Shown here one piece after another: positions 21,128 to 31,924 of a DNA stretch of 64,000 nucleotides. Every line of letters starts with the position of its first letter. Position 1 is the first letter of the stretch. Source of the DNA: Bremia lactucae (taxonomy: Eukaryota > Oomycota > Peronosporomycetes > Peronosporales > Peronosporaceae); contig NC_090610.1 in NCBI RefSeq assembly GCF_004359215.1, positions 276,996 through 340,995 on the forward strand, given 5' to 3'. The translations under genes and the position numbers were made by a program. The notes under the pieces were generated by a model. The model was not told the DNA's origin. It did not search any database and was given only the letters and a program-made list of their open reading frames with translations.

Positions 21128-23742
21128 TTCGTGTGGATGTACTACGAGTGAGTGCGATGGCTTCACTTGTGGTACGGTCGTTAGTACAACTGCACAAGAT
21201 CACAGTGTGATTACCAATCACAATGTGGAGTCAGCTGCCGGCGGCTGTGTTAATGCACAGGCAGCGCCGAAGGTCCACCACTCGAAAAGGTCGAGTGGAT
21301 TGAGACATGAATGTACGCTTAGTGGGCGACATTCAAGGAGTATACCGGTTGCCCAAAAGGGACAATACGATGATCCAAGGNNNNNNNNNNNNNNNNNNNN
21401 NNNNNNNNNNNNNNNNNNNNNNNNNNNNNNNNNNNNNNNNNNNNNNNNNNNNNNNNNNNNNNNNNNNNNNNNNNNNNNNNAAGCGGTATGCTTTGGGAGT
21501 GGCTTGTGATGCCCCAAGGTTTAAAAACCGCACCAGCGACATTCAACCGAGTGGTGGCTCACGTGATGCGTCAGCACCGTACCTACGCGCCCATTTCTTT
21601 GACGATGTATTCGTGCATAGTAAGGCCGAGGACGGCCTGAGCGCAATAGTCGCACAAGCGTCATTTAGACGCTGTGTTGCAGACTTTAAAGGACGCCCAC
21701 TTGTAATGTCAACTTGCAAAAGTGCGTCATAGGGGTCCCTGAGATACCTGTGATGGGTTGCATGGTAGGTACACATGGTGTACGAGCAGACCCAGACAAG
21801 GTAAAATCAGTAGAGGAATGGCCTTTCCCACGGCATGTAAAGGATTTGCGCCAATTCCTAGGGCTCGCTAAATACTTGCATAAGTATAGCAAGAAATTAT
21901 GCTGAGCAAACTAAACCATTATCTGATCTCCTGAAAAAGGACACAGAATGGGTTTGGTTAAAAGAACAAGAAGATGCATTCACACCAGTGAAGCAGTCTC
22001 TTGTGGAGGAACCGATCTTGGCATTGCCAGACGCGGATAAGACCTTTAGCGTCGTCTGCGATGCAAGTAATTTTGCAATCGGCAGCGCGCTCTTGCAGAA
22101 GGATGACGACGGCGCTGACCGTGTCATCTCTTATCAGTCCCGGCTTTTATAAGCCGCGGAACTGAATTACCTCGTGCATGACAAAGAGCAACTTTCAATA
22201 AAGTATGCTCTTGTCAAGTTTCGCGTGCACCTACGGGGCACCGAACCATTTGTGGTTTACACGGATCAAGAATCACTGCGGACTGCAACAAACTTACCGC
22301 ACATCTCGCCTAGAGTAGCACGATGGCTCACATTCTTTTCTGAATTTAATATCAAAGTTGAATAGAAGCCGGGTAAGTCGAATGTCTTGGCTGACGCTTT
22401 GTCGTGCAGACCAGACTTCAAAGCTAGACACCAGGAAAGTGTGTCTAGTGCGAAAGCACAATTTCAGCCGTCAACGTTGGCAGCCATGAAGACATACCGT
22501 CATTGGCCTCTAACATAAAGAGTGCTACAGTCAGGACGACCACTGTCATTTGCTGTTCGATCACTTCGGTGGGCGAAAGGTTTCCCTTCCGTCGCACCTG
22601 AAAGCTAAGCTGAATCGCTTCAGCTACAGCGATGGCCTGTTATGGCATCAGCTGTCACCTTGTGATCCCTTGAGCGTCTGTGTGCCTCATGACACAGATC
22701 TTAAGCAGATGATCCTTCACGCGCTCCATGATGCACCATCGAATGGGCATCTGGGCCGTGAAAAGACATCTTACGAGTGTCAGAGGAAAATATTGGTGGC
22801 CACACCTATATAGATGGGTGCCCAATTATATTCGCTCTTGCGAACAGTGTCAGCGCATTAAGCCTGCACCGTCCAGTAGGGCGTCACTGAAGCCGCTACC
22901 GATTCCAACCAACTGTTCGAAGTCAGTAAGTCTGGACTTCATGTTTGGCATGCCACCCGAACATAAGGGTCGGACAGGGCTCGTCGTCTTGCAGACAGAC
23001 AGAGCAAAATGGTGCATTAGCACCATGTAAGGCATCGATCACAGGCAAGGAGGCAGCTCTCTTGTTCCTGGATCATATTTACCGACTACACCGGATGCCC
23101 GAGTCCATAGTATCGGACCGGGATCCACGTTTTACGTCTGGTTTTTGGCGACATGTGTTCGAGCTGCTAAGCAACAAGCTCAACATGTCGACCGCAGATC
23201 GATGGCCAGACCGAACGTGCTAATCAGGTCGTGGCGGATGTCTTTCGCACTATAGTAACTCCCAAATAGTGGAGCAAATAATTGCCCTGTGGAGTTCGCT
23301 ATAAATAACAGTGTACACGCCAGTACGGGTGAGACACCGTTTTATATTAACGGACTGCGCCATCTTCGGACGCCAGTTCCGTTTGTGCGCATCCGAGTTT
23401 TAGTGAGGGAGGGCCCCTCGCTATGCTCGGTGCGAAAGAGGGACATAGCTTTGTCAATATAACGATAATCCGCGAGGGTATCATCTCAACGACAAAAACT
23501 TGCCCTAGTGACTCTCCCAGTTTAGCAGTGGTCAATAAAACTGCGCCTTATGACCGACCTCTTGGCGGTATCGTAGGCGAGTTTGATGCTAAAACCGTGA
23601 GCGAGGGTCAACGCTTTGTGGATGAGCGATTAGCCATCACACGTAAAGTCCGTGACGCAATGGCAAGCGCACAGGACAAGCAAAATAATATGCGGACCGA
23701 AATGGTCGCAAAAATAATGACGCTTTAGAGTGGGTAGAAAGG
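21128..23742 (+). pseudogene. Degenerate pol of a family B-like element (RT, RNase H, integrase)
   Basis: The spacer (SAAGGCVNAQAAPKVHHSK, 21228-21290) is followed by a 100 bp gap, RT (SGLW.RVMPQGLKTAPATFNRVV and FFDDVFVHSKAEDG, 21480-21630), the RT C-terminal DPDKVKSVEEWPFP..DLRQFLGLAKYLHKYSK (21789-21895), RNase H (HDKEQLSIKYALVKFRVHL, 22178-22235) and integrase (GHLGREKTSYECQRKI..CEQCQRIKP; DRDPRFTSGFWRH..ELLSNKLNMSTAD, 22550-23220). The frame changes repeatedly. A further ORF piece (23423-23728, TVSEGQRFVDERLAITRKVRDAMASAQDKQ) is the integrase tail linker. Orientation plus. Confidence 0.7.
21381..21480. other. Assembly gap (100 N)
   Basis: Run of N of conventional length inside the RT region. 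Confidence 0.99.
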
Positions 23743-23748
23743 ACTATT

Positions 23749-24140
23749 ATGTACTGCTCGCCTGATCATCGTCAGGCGGCTGACTATGAGCCTTCGAATG
23801 AGGGAGCTCATTCAGGTAGACGTGCTGGTAGCATTTGCTACAGCAGGTTCGGTTCCGACGATGAGGATGATTCCTCGTCGCCAGCACCGTCTCCCGTTCC
23901 GTCACGTACACATATTTCTGTGCTTGGTGGTGATGGTGTAAGCCATCGTAATAAAAGTTCTTGTGGTACCCCTGCTTTAGTGAATACCACTCAGGGCATC
24001 GTAGACACTAAAATTTCTCGTCTTGCCCCTGAGTAGAAGCCGTGGCTTTTGCCCGAACAGCTAATTAATAGCTTGTCTGAAGAGAAAACTCCTCACAATA
24101 AATATCCTATATTTATTGCGACAATGCAAGAAGAAGTTTA
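23749..24140 (+). pseudogene. Antisense ORF of family B element, copy 3 (fragment)
   Basis: It matches the middle of the ORF at 13289-14072 and 14771-15312: DHRQAADYEPSNEGAHSG, then FGSDDEDDSSSP, SHRNKSSCGTP, and after an in-frame TAG KPWLLPEQLINSLSE. It is on the plus strand next to a minus-strand pol (24.2-27.6 kb), keeping the antisense relation. It joins the plus-strand integrase remnant directly at about 23745 with no LTR between them. Confidence 0.6.
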
Positions 24141-24229
24141 CTGCTACCCACATAGTGACTAAACGCTTAGGTAAGTTTACCGTAGAGAGTAGTACTAGGT
24201 CATTTATTTACATTTAAGGATCGTTTTTG

Positions 24230-25240
24230 CTTCCAAGTTTGTCTGCGTTCCGTTTCTGACGGTCCACCCCTGCGTTAGCAATGCAATCCTGTACGAAACG
24301 GATTACTGATTCTCGAGCCAGCAGAAATTCCTCTGCTGACTCATTTGTTTTGTCTTCTTCAGAGCGCTTTGTGCGCACTGCCATGAGAGTTTTCTCATCT
24401 TCGATGTAGATTGATTCGACATCGATATCATTCGCGTCGTTGGTAACATCGACGCGTGATGAGCATGATCCAGAAAAGCTTTTGCTCGTGTGAGCCCACC
24501 CACCCCTTAAACTAGAGGATCCTTCTTATTTGGTGGGTACGCCTAGATGGCGTAAAGCCGTTCACGAAGAACGGTGTATACGTTGTAGACGCATGCACCG
24601 AATTATTGATGGCGAATTCAACCATCGGTAAAAACTCGCTCCAATTCGGATACGATTGGACGTAACCTCGAAGTATCTTTTCGAGGACGCGATTTACGCG
24701 TTCCGTCTGACCATCTATCTCTGGATGATCAGAAGTTGACATAGTCAGCCGTGTTTCGAGAGATCGGAACACGGATTGCCAGAACTCCGACGTGAATATT
24801 GGATCTCTATCCGAGACCAATTCACGAGGTAAACCGTGGAGTTTGAATACCGTGTCGATAAAGACACGGGCACAACCCGGAGCCGTTATCGACTCTGGTA
24901 CTGAGCAAGATGTACCATCTTGCTGAATCTGTCTACAAAAACATGGATTCCATTGTTTTTGTTAAGTCTTCTGAAAATCCGAAGACGAAGCCCATAGATA
25001 CGGACTGCCAACACTCTGCCGGAAGTGGAAGAGGTTGGAGAGGGCACAGGATGAAGGGCTTCACCCGTTGACATACCTCGCAAGCACGAATGTACTTGCA
25101 CACGAACTAATACTGGCGGGGACATTAAAAGTCGCTACTTACTGTGAGATAAGTCTTCTCACGTCCACGATGCCCACTTGTTGACGCATCGTGACACTCA
25201 TACATGACGCGCAAGCGCAAATCATTGTGAGTTGGGACGA
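24230..25240 (-). pseudogene. Integrase and tail of minus-strand family B element
   Basis: Minus strand: integrase core with SDRDPIFTSEFWQSVFRSLETRL and HPEIDGQTERVNRVLEKI (24512-24820; Asp and Glu of the DDE triad visible), preceded by the VDRFSKMVHL segment near 24886-24950 and the zinc-finger part near 25150-25230. The 3' tail at 24236-24500 matches 53770-53930. Frameshifts between blocks. It would have inserted the cDNA. Confidence 0.65.
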
Positions 25241-25830
25241 CGACACGTGCAGTGTCACCGGCAACGGCTGTGTAATACAATAAGCCGGTTCGTGTTGTGT
25301 ATCGATCGAATGACGATCGATATAAAGCCGGTAAACTTCAAAAGATTTATCGGATGGATTCATCAGATGATCCATCAAACGCAGAAGGTCCTTATCTTCT
25401 GCGTAGGCTTTCTTTATGTCATCAAAAAAGGTTGATGACGGAACACTTGAAATGAGTGTTGCAACAGTGGGATTATTTCCACTGTTGGAATGCGCAGCTG
25501 GCTTGAAATCAGGTCGGCGTGATAATGCATCAGCGACGACATTAAGTCGTCCTGGTTTACATTCCACGGAGGAATTATACTTCGTGAAGAAGGATAGCCA
25601 CCTCGCCATTCTTTGCGAGAGGTGTGGGCTGTTTACAGCCGTGCGTAATGACGCATAGTCCGTAGATACGATGAACGGTCTAGATAGACTCTAAATTTAG
25701 CCAGTGCATATTTCATGGCAAAGAGTTTTTTGTCATGCACTGGGTAATTGCATTCAGCTGGTTGTAGCTGACGCGATTGCATCAAGCTTTGTTTGACACC
25801 TTCAAAGAAACGCCGACAATCAGCGTTCCA
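25139..25830 (-). pseudogene. RNase H region of minus-strand family B element
   Basis: ARWLSFFTKYNSSVECKPG and the following LNVVADALSRRPDF (25139-25609), with the upstream QSLMQSRQLQPAECNYPVHD part near 25740-25800 in another phase. The sequence to the right of 25409 is indistinguishable by eye from 34490 onward; to the left the two copies differ clearly. Confidence 0.65.
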
Positions 25831-25833
25831 TAA

Positions 25834-26620
25834 CTATTTCTCGTTTGTTGTCAAGAGACGAGAGAGATGAATTGTCATCCTGGCATAATTGCGTGAGTAC
25901 TTGTGCAAGTACGCCGCTAGCCCAAAATGCTTTCTAAGCCTCTTGATATCGACTGGAACTGGCCAGTCGGTGATTGCCTTGATCTTTTCGGGATCAGGGC
26001 GCACGCCGTGTTTACCGACGATGAACGCAAGAAGTGGTAGTTCGCTTGCAGCGAATATACACTTCTTGAGATCAGCGTACAACTTATGCTTTCGCATAAG
26101 TAAGAGATCCTGGCGAACGTGAGTTTTATGAACTTCCACGTCCGTCTTTCCATCCATGGCCCGGCTATGGACGAATACATCGTCGAAATAACTCGGTCCG
26201 AGTTCTCGCACCGGTCTCAACAGATTCGTTACGCATCTGTTACATGGTTGCAGGGGCATTACTAAGCCCCTGTGGCATTACTAGCCATTTCCAGAGCATC
26301 CCACTGGGAGTGCTCACTGCTGTGTATGGGATATCCCGTTCACGCATAAGGATCTGGTAAAATCCATCCATCAGATCCATAGACATAAGGTGGTACTCTT
26401 AGACATACCATCTATGATTACGTCTTTTCTAGGTATCGGCGTTTGAGCCGGTACCATTGCAGCATTCAATTAATTGAATGCGTGCACTATCCGCCAGCCT
26501 CCTGTGACCTTTCGCACACAGAAGGACGGAGAGCTATGTAAGGAAGTTGACTCCTTACATGGCCCGCTTTTAATCGATCGATAAATAATTTATCGATAGA
26601 ACACAAGAACTTGCTCACGA
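25834..26620 (-). pseudogene. Reverse transcriptase of minus-strand family B element
   Basis: The catalytic motif SYFDDVFVHS is near 26165-26195, followed by LPLLAFIVGKHGVRPDPEKIKAITDWPVP and the GLAAYLHKYSRNYARM segment (25834-26259). The N-terminal palm (LMDGFYQILMRERDIPYTAVSTPSGMLW) is at about 26290-26370. A +1 frameshift after NAPAT (near 26240-26255) is shared with the copies at 35321 and 51912. Confidence 0.7.
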
Positions 26621-26636
26621 GGCAGTGGCCACTGCT

Positions 26637-27600
26637 TCATGACACATCAAGGACACTATCGTCCATTGATGAGCTGCTGAGAACCCGTTCGTTCTCTGCA
26701 AAAATTACCGCTGACCGAATATCGGTTACGTATTCGTCCTCTGTGACGAGTACGCAGATCTGCTTGATTTTATTACCATGCAGATCTCTCAAGAACCGCT
26801 TAGGTTCTAGGGTTGGTAATTGAGTTATCTCCGAAGTTAACTTCAGCGGCGCATACAGATCAAGAGTCCAAGCGCCTACTCTTGAACCTTTATTAACCAA
26901 GACATTTAATGTCTCGGTTTCTTCCTGGGATTTGTCCACAGGCTGCCGAGGGATTAATCCCCCGGGATCTTGAAGTCTAGTTACTTCAACTATTTGAGGA
27001 GTTTTCTTCTCAAGTACGTGGGGACCTCTTCCCTCAAAGTCTTCCGAGTGTGATTGCGCTATCACAGTCGAATCCTCTACGGTCAACTCTCTACTCGACC
27101 TAGGATTATCATGTTGTCCCTTTGGGGCAACCGGTATACTCCTTGAATGTCGTCCGCTAGGCGTACATTCATATCTCAATCCACTCGACTTCTTCGAGTG
27201 GTGGACCTTGGGCGCTGCCTGTGCATTAGCACAGCCGCCAGCAGCTGACTCCACAGTGTGATTAGTAATCACACTGTGATCTTGTGCAGTTGTACTAACG
27301 ACCTTACCACAAGTGAGGCCATCGCACTCACTCGTAGTACATCCACACGCTTGTGGACGCTCCAAGACGTTCATCAGATGGCCATCTGATGAACAAGTGG
27401 CAGGCATCTTTACGGATCGATGCTGCCAGCTGATCCTTGGCTCGTATTTTCTGAGCCAAGGTAAACCTAGGATGACATCAAATTTGTCATCCAAATCCAG
27501 TACGATGATGATTTCATCATACTGTAAATCTGTTAACGTGTAGTTAAATTTCACTACGCGTTTCGTTACTGTTATCGATGCGCCTGTTGCTAGACGCACA
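26637..27600 (-). pseudogene. Protease and spacer region of minus-strand family B element
   Basis: A 320-codon open stretch: VRLATGASITVTKRVVKF at the right end, VLDLDDKFDVILGLPWL, then a long hydrophilic spacer (AAGGCANAQAAPKVHHSKK) to the RT start. This copy keeps the DKFDVILGLPWL frame that is lost by a one-base deletion at 36553 and 50690. The protease catalytic end is deleted: at 27600 the sequence jumps into an LTR. Confidence 0.65.
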
Positions 27601-27603
27601 GCG

Positions 27604-27985
27604 CGAGTGGTGCCTCACGTCGCTTCACGCACACTAATACGTGCAGAGGAAGACTCTCTTTAGAACACTTTCTCTAAAGAGAGTTATAAGTAAACTGTAT
27701 TTAATATAATACAGTGCTTCTGTTTCTATCTACTTAATACCAACTTAATTATAAACTAATACATAACATGTAATAAAGTCTTTTCTGTATCTCTTTTTGT
27801 GTGCGTCCAGTGCTGACGGGGGACCGCGGAGCAAGTAGATATAATGGCAAATATCTTGCAATGGATAAGCTGTTCGAAAATTACTATGTAAAGTAAAATT
27901 CTCCAACTCTACCTTTTGTTAATTAATATATTCATTAACAACCTTTTAAGTGTTAATTTCACGTAAAGATACACCTCGTTACAGG
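27604..27985 (-). repeat. Truncated family B LTR (5' LTR of the minus-strand element)
   Basis: It lacks the first roughly 85 bp of the LTR and ends CACCTCGTTACA at about 27985. Its orientation fits the 5' LTR of the 24.2-27.6 kb element; gag, primer site and LTR edge were lost in one deletion. Confidence 0.7.
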
Positions 27986-28009
27986 CGATTGGCGGCGTTA
28001 ATTTTAACT

Positions 28010-28190
28010 TAAAGTAACCAGTAATATTTAGTATTATTTCCTGTAAGAGGAAAAAATATTCTTATTTTATATAAGAAGAAATAAGATAAAATGTACAAAT
28101 AATTATCTTTATTAATTAGTTGACTTGATTCATCCAATGTTATCAAATTTGGAAATATTGACGCAACGAGACATTAGTTCGAAGAGTGAT
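28010..28190 (+). repeat. Family C LTR remnant upstream of the Crinkler-like gene
   Basis: The stretch with GTATTATTTCCTGTAAGAGG, ATTATCTTTATTAATTAG and TTGACGCAACGAGACATTAG is collinear with 31070-31215 and 63205-63350. Same orientation as those two. It ends about 170 bp before the gene. Confidence 0.5.
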
Positions 28191-28279
28191 ATAATTCAAC
28201 TGTTGCACTGCGTCTCCTGTCGAACTGGAAGAAGTGGAAAGTTCTACGGAATTTCTCAGTTAAAGCTTAAATCATTAAT

Positions 28280-28296
28280 TTCACTTTTCAATCTAT
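28280..28296 (+). promoter_or_regulatory. Possible oomycete initiator (Inr/FPR-like) of the Crinkler-like gene
   Basis: TTCACTTTTCAATCTATG resembles the oomycete core promoter pattern (TCAYTYY followed closely by a CAWTTT-like flanking region), about 70 bp upstream of the ATG. Assigned by eye only. Confidence 0.35.
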
Positions 28297-28361
28297 GCTG
28301 TTTACAACCTCAAGGGATAATCTGCGGCGTTTAGAGTTCCCAGAAAGACAAAACACGTATA

Positions 28362-30668
28362 ATGAAGCTCTTATGTGCCATAGTCGGAGAGAGAAGCGTA
28401 TTCCCTGTGACCATTGACGAAACGAAGTCAGTGGTGGCCTTGAATGACGCTATCAAAATTAAAAACTCAAACAAAATAAAATGCGATGCTGCCGAACTCG
28501 AGCTGTACTTGGCGAGAAAGGGGAACGCGTGGCTGTCAGATAGCGAGCCGAGTGCACAGCAACTTATAAAGGGAAATGTGGATGATGACATCGAAAGTAT
28601 GCTTGATTGCAAGCCATTGATGTCAACTCGGTCTATCCAGCGTTATCTAAACGAAAACCAAATGCCCGCGCCGCAGCCAAGGCAAATTCACGTGCTGGTA
28701 GTGGTCCCACGACAAATTCTCTCTATTTCGCGGAACAGCAAAACCGCGAAAACTGTGGAAAGGTATGAGACTCTTTCCAAGACACTTGCTAGTCAACAAC
28801 AAGTCGAGTCACTTTCGAAAGCAATCCGCTCAATTCTCGAGAGCAAAGATGAGGTTACACCATTTGTCGTTTTGGAAAGCTCGTCTGGTATGGGAAAGAC
28901 GCAAATGGCATTCAACTTGGACGCCACTGGACAATTTGATATTTATCACATAATGTGTGACAATGTCGATGATAAAGGACAAGACATTAGTGCAGCGTAT
29001 GCATCACGTAGCCGCGTTTTCGAAAATTGCCTGAAAAAAGACTTTGAAATGACGAATGGGCCAAATACGGGCAGCATTATGTTATTGCAAGGTGAAAATT
29101 ATTTATCTCTTTATGGCTTTATCTATGCTGCACTGCTCGAAAAAAATGAATTGGAAACAGCTGTTTGGACTCGTAACGATGTCAATCAGGCACTCAAAGA
29201 TCGTGTTACGAATGGAAAAAAGCCCTTTATCTTTTTTCTAGATGATTTTCCGCGTGAAATTGATCGAAAAGCCGCATCAAACGATCGTTGGGCTTACGAT
29301 AATAGACGTCGCCTTCGTCTCATGCTAAACGTATTTCGATCGTTTGGTCTTGTTGTGGTAGTCAGCTCCACGAGTGGTACGGCACGAGGTTTGACTTCGG
29401 TTTCCTCTGGATCGCGATGTCCTGCGGATTATCTGTGGTGCATAGTGCACCCACTTTTACCTCGCACCGTAATTGGCAGTGATGTTCAAATACTACCAAC
29501 GGTTTTCCAAAACATTGTCGCGAATAGTCGACCGCTCTTCGCTGAGATTGCTATCCAGTATATACGGGAAAATCCGTGGAATGTCGGCAATAATACAGCA
29601 AATTACTTAAATGCACTGGTTGGACATTTGGCACCACTATTGGCCCGGAGGAAGCAAAGACGACATCACGAGTTTGAAATTGGTCAGCTATGCTTGTTGC
29701 TCTGCTCGAGTTGTCGTGTTGAAGACGGTAAATTGAATTTGATTGACAGTCATTATGCTTGCTTAGATGAAAAGAGGACATTTAGGCTGTTTCTGAAGGC
29801 AAATGGCAATTCTTACAAAGCCGACGAAGCCGAATTCGATTTTGAAGACAGAAGAAGCTGGAAATGTCGTAGTGTGTTTCCTCACCCGTCGAATGACGTC
29901 CTTCTTTACTTGACTCTGACGGGCGGTATGTCATATCGTCCGTTTGACCTTTCCTTGCGTGAGGTCTTTTTGTCAGTGCCGACTACAACAATGTATTTGC
30001 ATGATACCAACGAGCCTATGGACGAGAAGCAGCGTTTCGAAGTGTTCGTGTTCGCGGCTGTCGTGTTGGCGAGTCATGTTGCCGGACTTGGTGGGGTGGC
30101 ATTCCCGACATTTTTGGGTCGGCTTTTGTACGAATTGGGCGTTAAGTCACAAGATGTGAAGATAGATTTTCCTGTAGGATTTGAGACACGCGGGAATTGG
30201 GTCGTTCCATTCTTGTCTCCTCCAAACGTAAAATGGCCAGCTTGGCTGCTTAATGACGAATTAAAGTTGGACAATTTCGTCCAAACTGCCAACAGTGAAA
30301 CGATCGACTTTCGTATTGATTCCGGGCTGATATCTGGCGAATGCAACGACGAGGAGCAGCCTCTGTCGCTCGAGACAATAAGAAAGATTCTGTCGCGTGT
30401 ACCGGCTGAATCCAAACTGCATTTGGTAGTGACGAGGGGATTGCAGAAAGAATATTTTATAAGGGAAGAAACATATGCAGCATTTGTGCGAGAACACAAT
30501 TTGGCAACAATGGATGTCTATCGCGTTTCATGTGGTTCGAAGCTAGAGGAAATTGTTGGGATAGAGAATCAAGAATTGCACAAAGTACAGTGCATGGATG
30601 ATGGTAGCACGAAGCACTGTGAAAAAAAGCTCGTCATTTTCGTTGAGATTGGCAATGGAAGAATCTAG
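28362..30668 (+). CDS. Crinkler (CRN)-family effector-like protein with P-loop NTPase domain
   Basis: Intronless, 768 residues, fully open. The N-terminal CRN header is visible: a ubiquitin-like start (MKLLCAIVGERSVFPVTID), a variant LFLAK motif LELYLARK at 46-53, a DWL-like region, and the HVLVVVP motif at 110-116 that closes the header and normally precedes the variable C-terminal domain. The C-terminal part has a Walker A-like SSGMGKTQ (174-181) and a Walker B-like KPFIFFLDDFP (about 287-297), as in the CRN classes with an STAND/P-loop NTPase. CRNs are oomycete proteins generally thought to be delivered to host cells and to act in the nucleus; no convincing signal peptide is seen, as in many CRNs. 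The LFLAK motif is degenerate. Function in this species is inferred. The gene stands alone between retroelements. Confidence 0.82.
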   Translation: MKLLCAIVGERSVFPVTIDETKSVVALNDAIKIKNSNKIKCDAAELELYLARKGNAWLSDSEPSAQQLIKGNVDDDIESMLDCKPLMSTRSIQRYLNENQMPAPQPRQIHVLVVVPRQILSISRNSKTAKTVERYETLSKTLASQQQVESLSKAIRSILESKDEVTPFVVLESSSGMGKTQMAFNLDATGQFDIYHIMCDNVDDKGQDISAAYASRSRVFENCLKKDFEMTNGPNTGSIMLLQGENYLSLYGFIYAALLEKNELETAVWTRNDVNQALKDRVTNGKKPFIFFLDDFPREIDRKAASNDRWAYDNRRRLRLMLNVFRSFGLVVVVSSTSGTARGLTSVSSGSRCPADYLWCIVHPLLPRTVIGSDVQILPTVFQNIVANSRPLFAEIAIQYIRENPWNVGNNTANYLNALVGHLAPLLARRKQRRHHEFEIGQLCLLLCSSCRVEDGKLNLIDSHYACLDEKRTFRLFLKANGNSYKADEAEFDFEDRRSWKCRSVFPHPSNDVLLYLTLTGGMSYRPFDLSLREVFLSVPTTTMYLHDTNEPMDEKQRFEVFVFAAVVLASHVAGLGGVAFPTFLGRLLYELGVKSQDVKIDFPVGFETRGNWVVPFLSPPNVKWPAWLLNDELKLDNFVQTANSETIDFRIDSGLISGECNDEEQPLSLETIRKILSRVPAESKLHLVVTRGLQKEYFIREETYAAFVREHNLATMDVYRVSCGSKLEEIVGIENQELHKVQCMDDGSTKHCEKKLVIFVEIGNGRI

Positions 30669-31046
30669 TCTCCAGAATTCGATTTGCATGCTGTTTGCGT
30701 TATAATCAATACTACTTGTTTTGACGTACATTCCATACAAATGCCGACTATATCGTAGGGAAAGTTTTTTTTACCTCTTTCGTTAAGCTGGTTTTTACGA
30801 TATAATACATTCTTTCTCTAAAATACTACGAAGACACCGTTATGAACAATTAATGCGCCTAGGTTGGAATAATAAAAAAAAACTTGTCCCATTATATCAT
30901 CAATTATTATTGAAAAATAAATGAAATTTAAATTAATTGATAATAATAATAATTCAATAGACATTTAGATAATTTATTTGACGCAAACTCCGAAGCGTGT
31001 AATCTTCGACAGGAGCTTGCTGCTCAATATAAGGCGAAGCAACGAT
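30669..31046. other. AT-rich 3' flank of the Crinkler-like gene
   Basis: No supported ORF. Very AT-rich with short TAATAAT repeats around 30940-30960. A family C LTR begins at 31047. Confidence 0.4.
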
Positions 31047-31914
31047 GTAACGAGTTGTATCGTTAAATAAGTATTATTTTCTAAAAGAGGAATAAGTAAT
31101 ATTATGTTCCATGAACAGAAATACGATAAAAAGTACTAATAAATATCTTTTTTGATTAGTTCCTAAATTAAAAAATTTGGTAATATCGAGGCAATAAGAC
31201 ATTAATTCTATTGATTGGTGTTGATTCAAGTTTTAATCAAACGCGCCAATCATTACAAGACACGATTGTGGGGTGCGCAATTTTATGACTCTCACGTCCG
31301 TATTTCCGTCCATAGCCCAGCTATGAACGAAAACATCGTCGAAATAACTTTGTGCGAATTCATGCACGGGTCTTAACAGATTCAGTACGCATATGTTGAA
31401 TGTTGGGGGGGGCCCTTACTAAGCCCCTGTGGTATTACTAGCCATTCCTAGAGCATCCCACTGGGAGTGCTCACTGCTGTGTACGGGATGTCCCGTATAT
31501 ATTTTTCAAGTCGAGGCCGTCCTTGTCCTTGAAATATTTCACAGCCGCTGAATTCCTTGAGATCAGCAGAAGCTAAGGAATCAAAGCCTGCATCGATCGC
31601 TGTGCTACTCGCCCTTTAATCGAACTTATAACCTGTTGAGGTATGCTTTGCATGCATAGGAGGCGCCATACATAGTAAGTTACATATATAATAAATTCAG
31701 AAGAAGCTTGCGAACAAAACCACATACATTAATACAGTTTTACTTTTTCTCTATTCTTACGCCTTAAACTAGACCTTAAGCTAATTTACCTTAGCTTTAT
31801 AAGAAACCTTTCTCTGTACCTTTTTGTACGTGAAGTTTCGAGGAACCGCACCTTCACTGTAATCAGTAGGTTGACTAGTACTGTTATTATTACTAGCAAA
31901 GGTGCCTAGTTACA
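31047..31914 (+). repeat. Family C LTR interrupted by a pol fragment
   Basis: 31047-31283 (TGTAACGAGTTGTATCG start) and about 31655-31914 (GAGGCGCCATAC ... CTAGTTACA end) are the two halves of one LTR as judged against 63182-63677. Between them lies about 370 bp that does not belong to the LTR. Confidence 0.6.
31284..31500 (-). pseudogene. Reverse transcriptase fragment inside a family C LTR
   Basis: Minus strand matches 26140-26350: the YFDDVF-like catalytic segment (31333-31350), the NMQHMRTESVKTR-type segment and the PSGML segment. It retains the ancestral phase (AACATTCAACATATGCG) at the place where three family B copies carry a +1 shift. Too short to encode anything. Confidence 0.6.
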
Positions 31915-31924
31915 AATGACCGGA

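Noticed and set aside
24512..27599. Functional gag-pol at 24.5-27.6 kb
   Set aside because: No gag, truncated 5' LTR, several stops and frameshifts.
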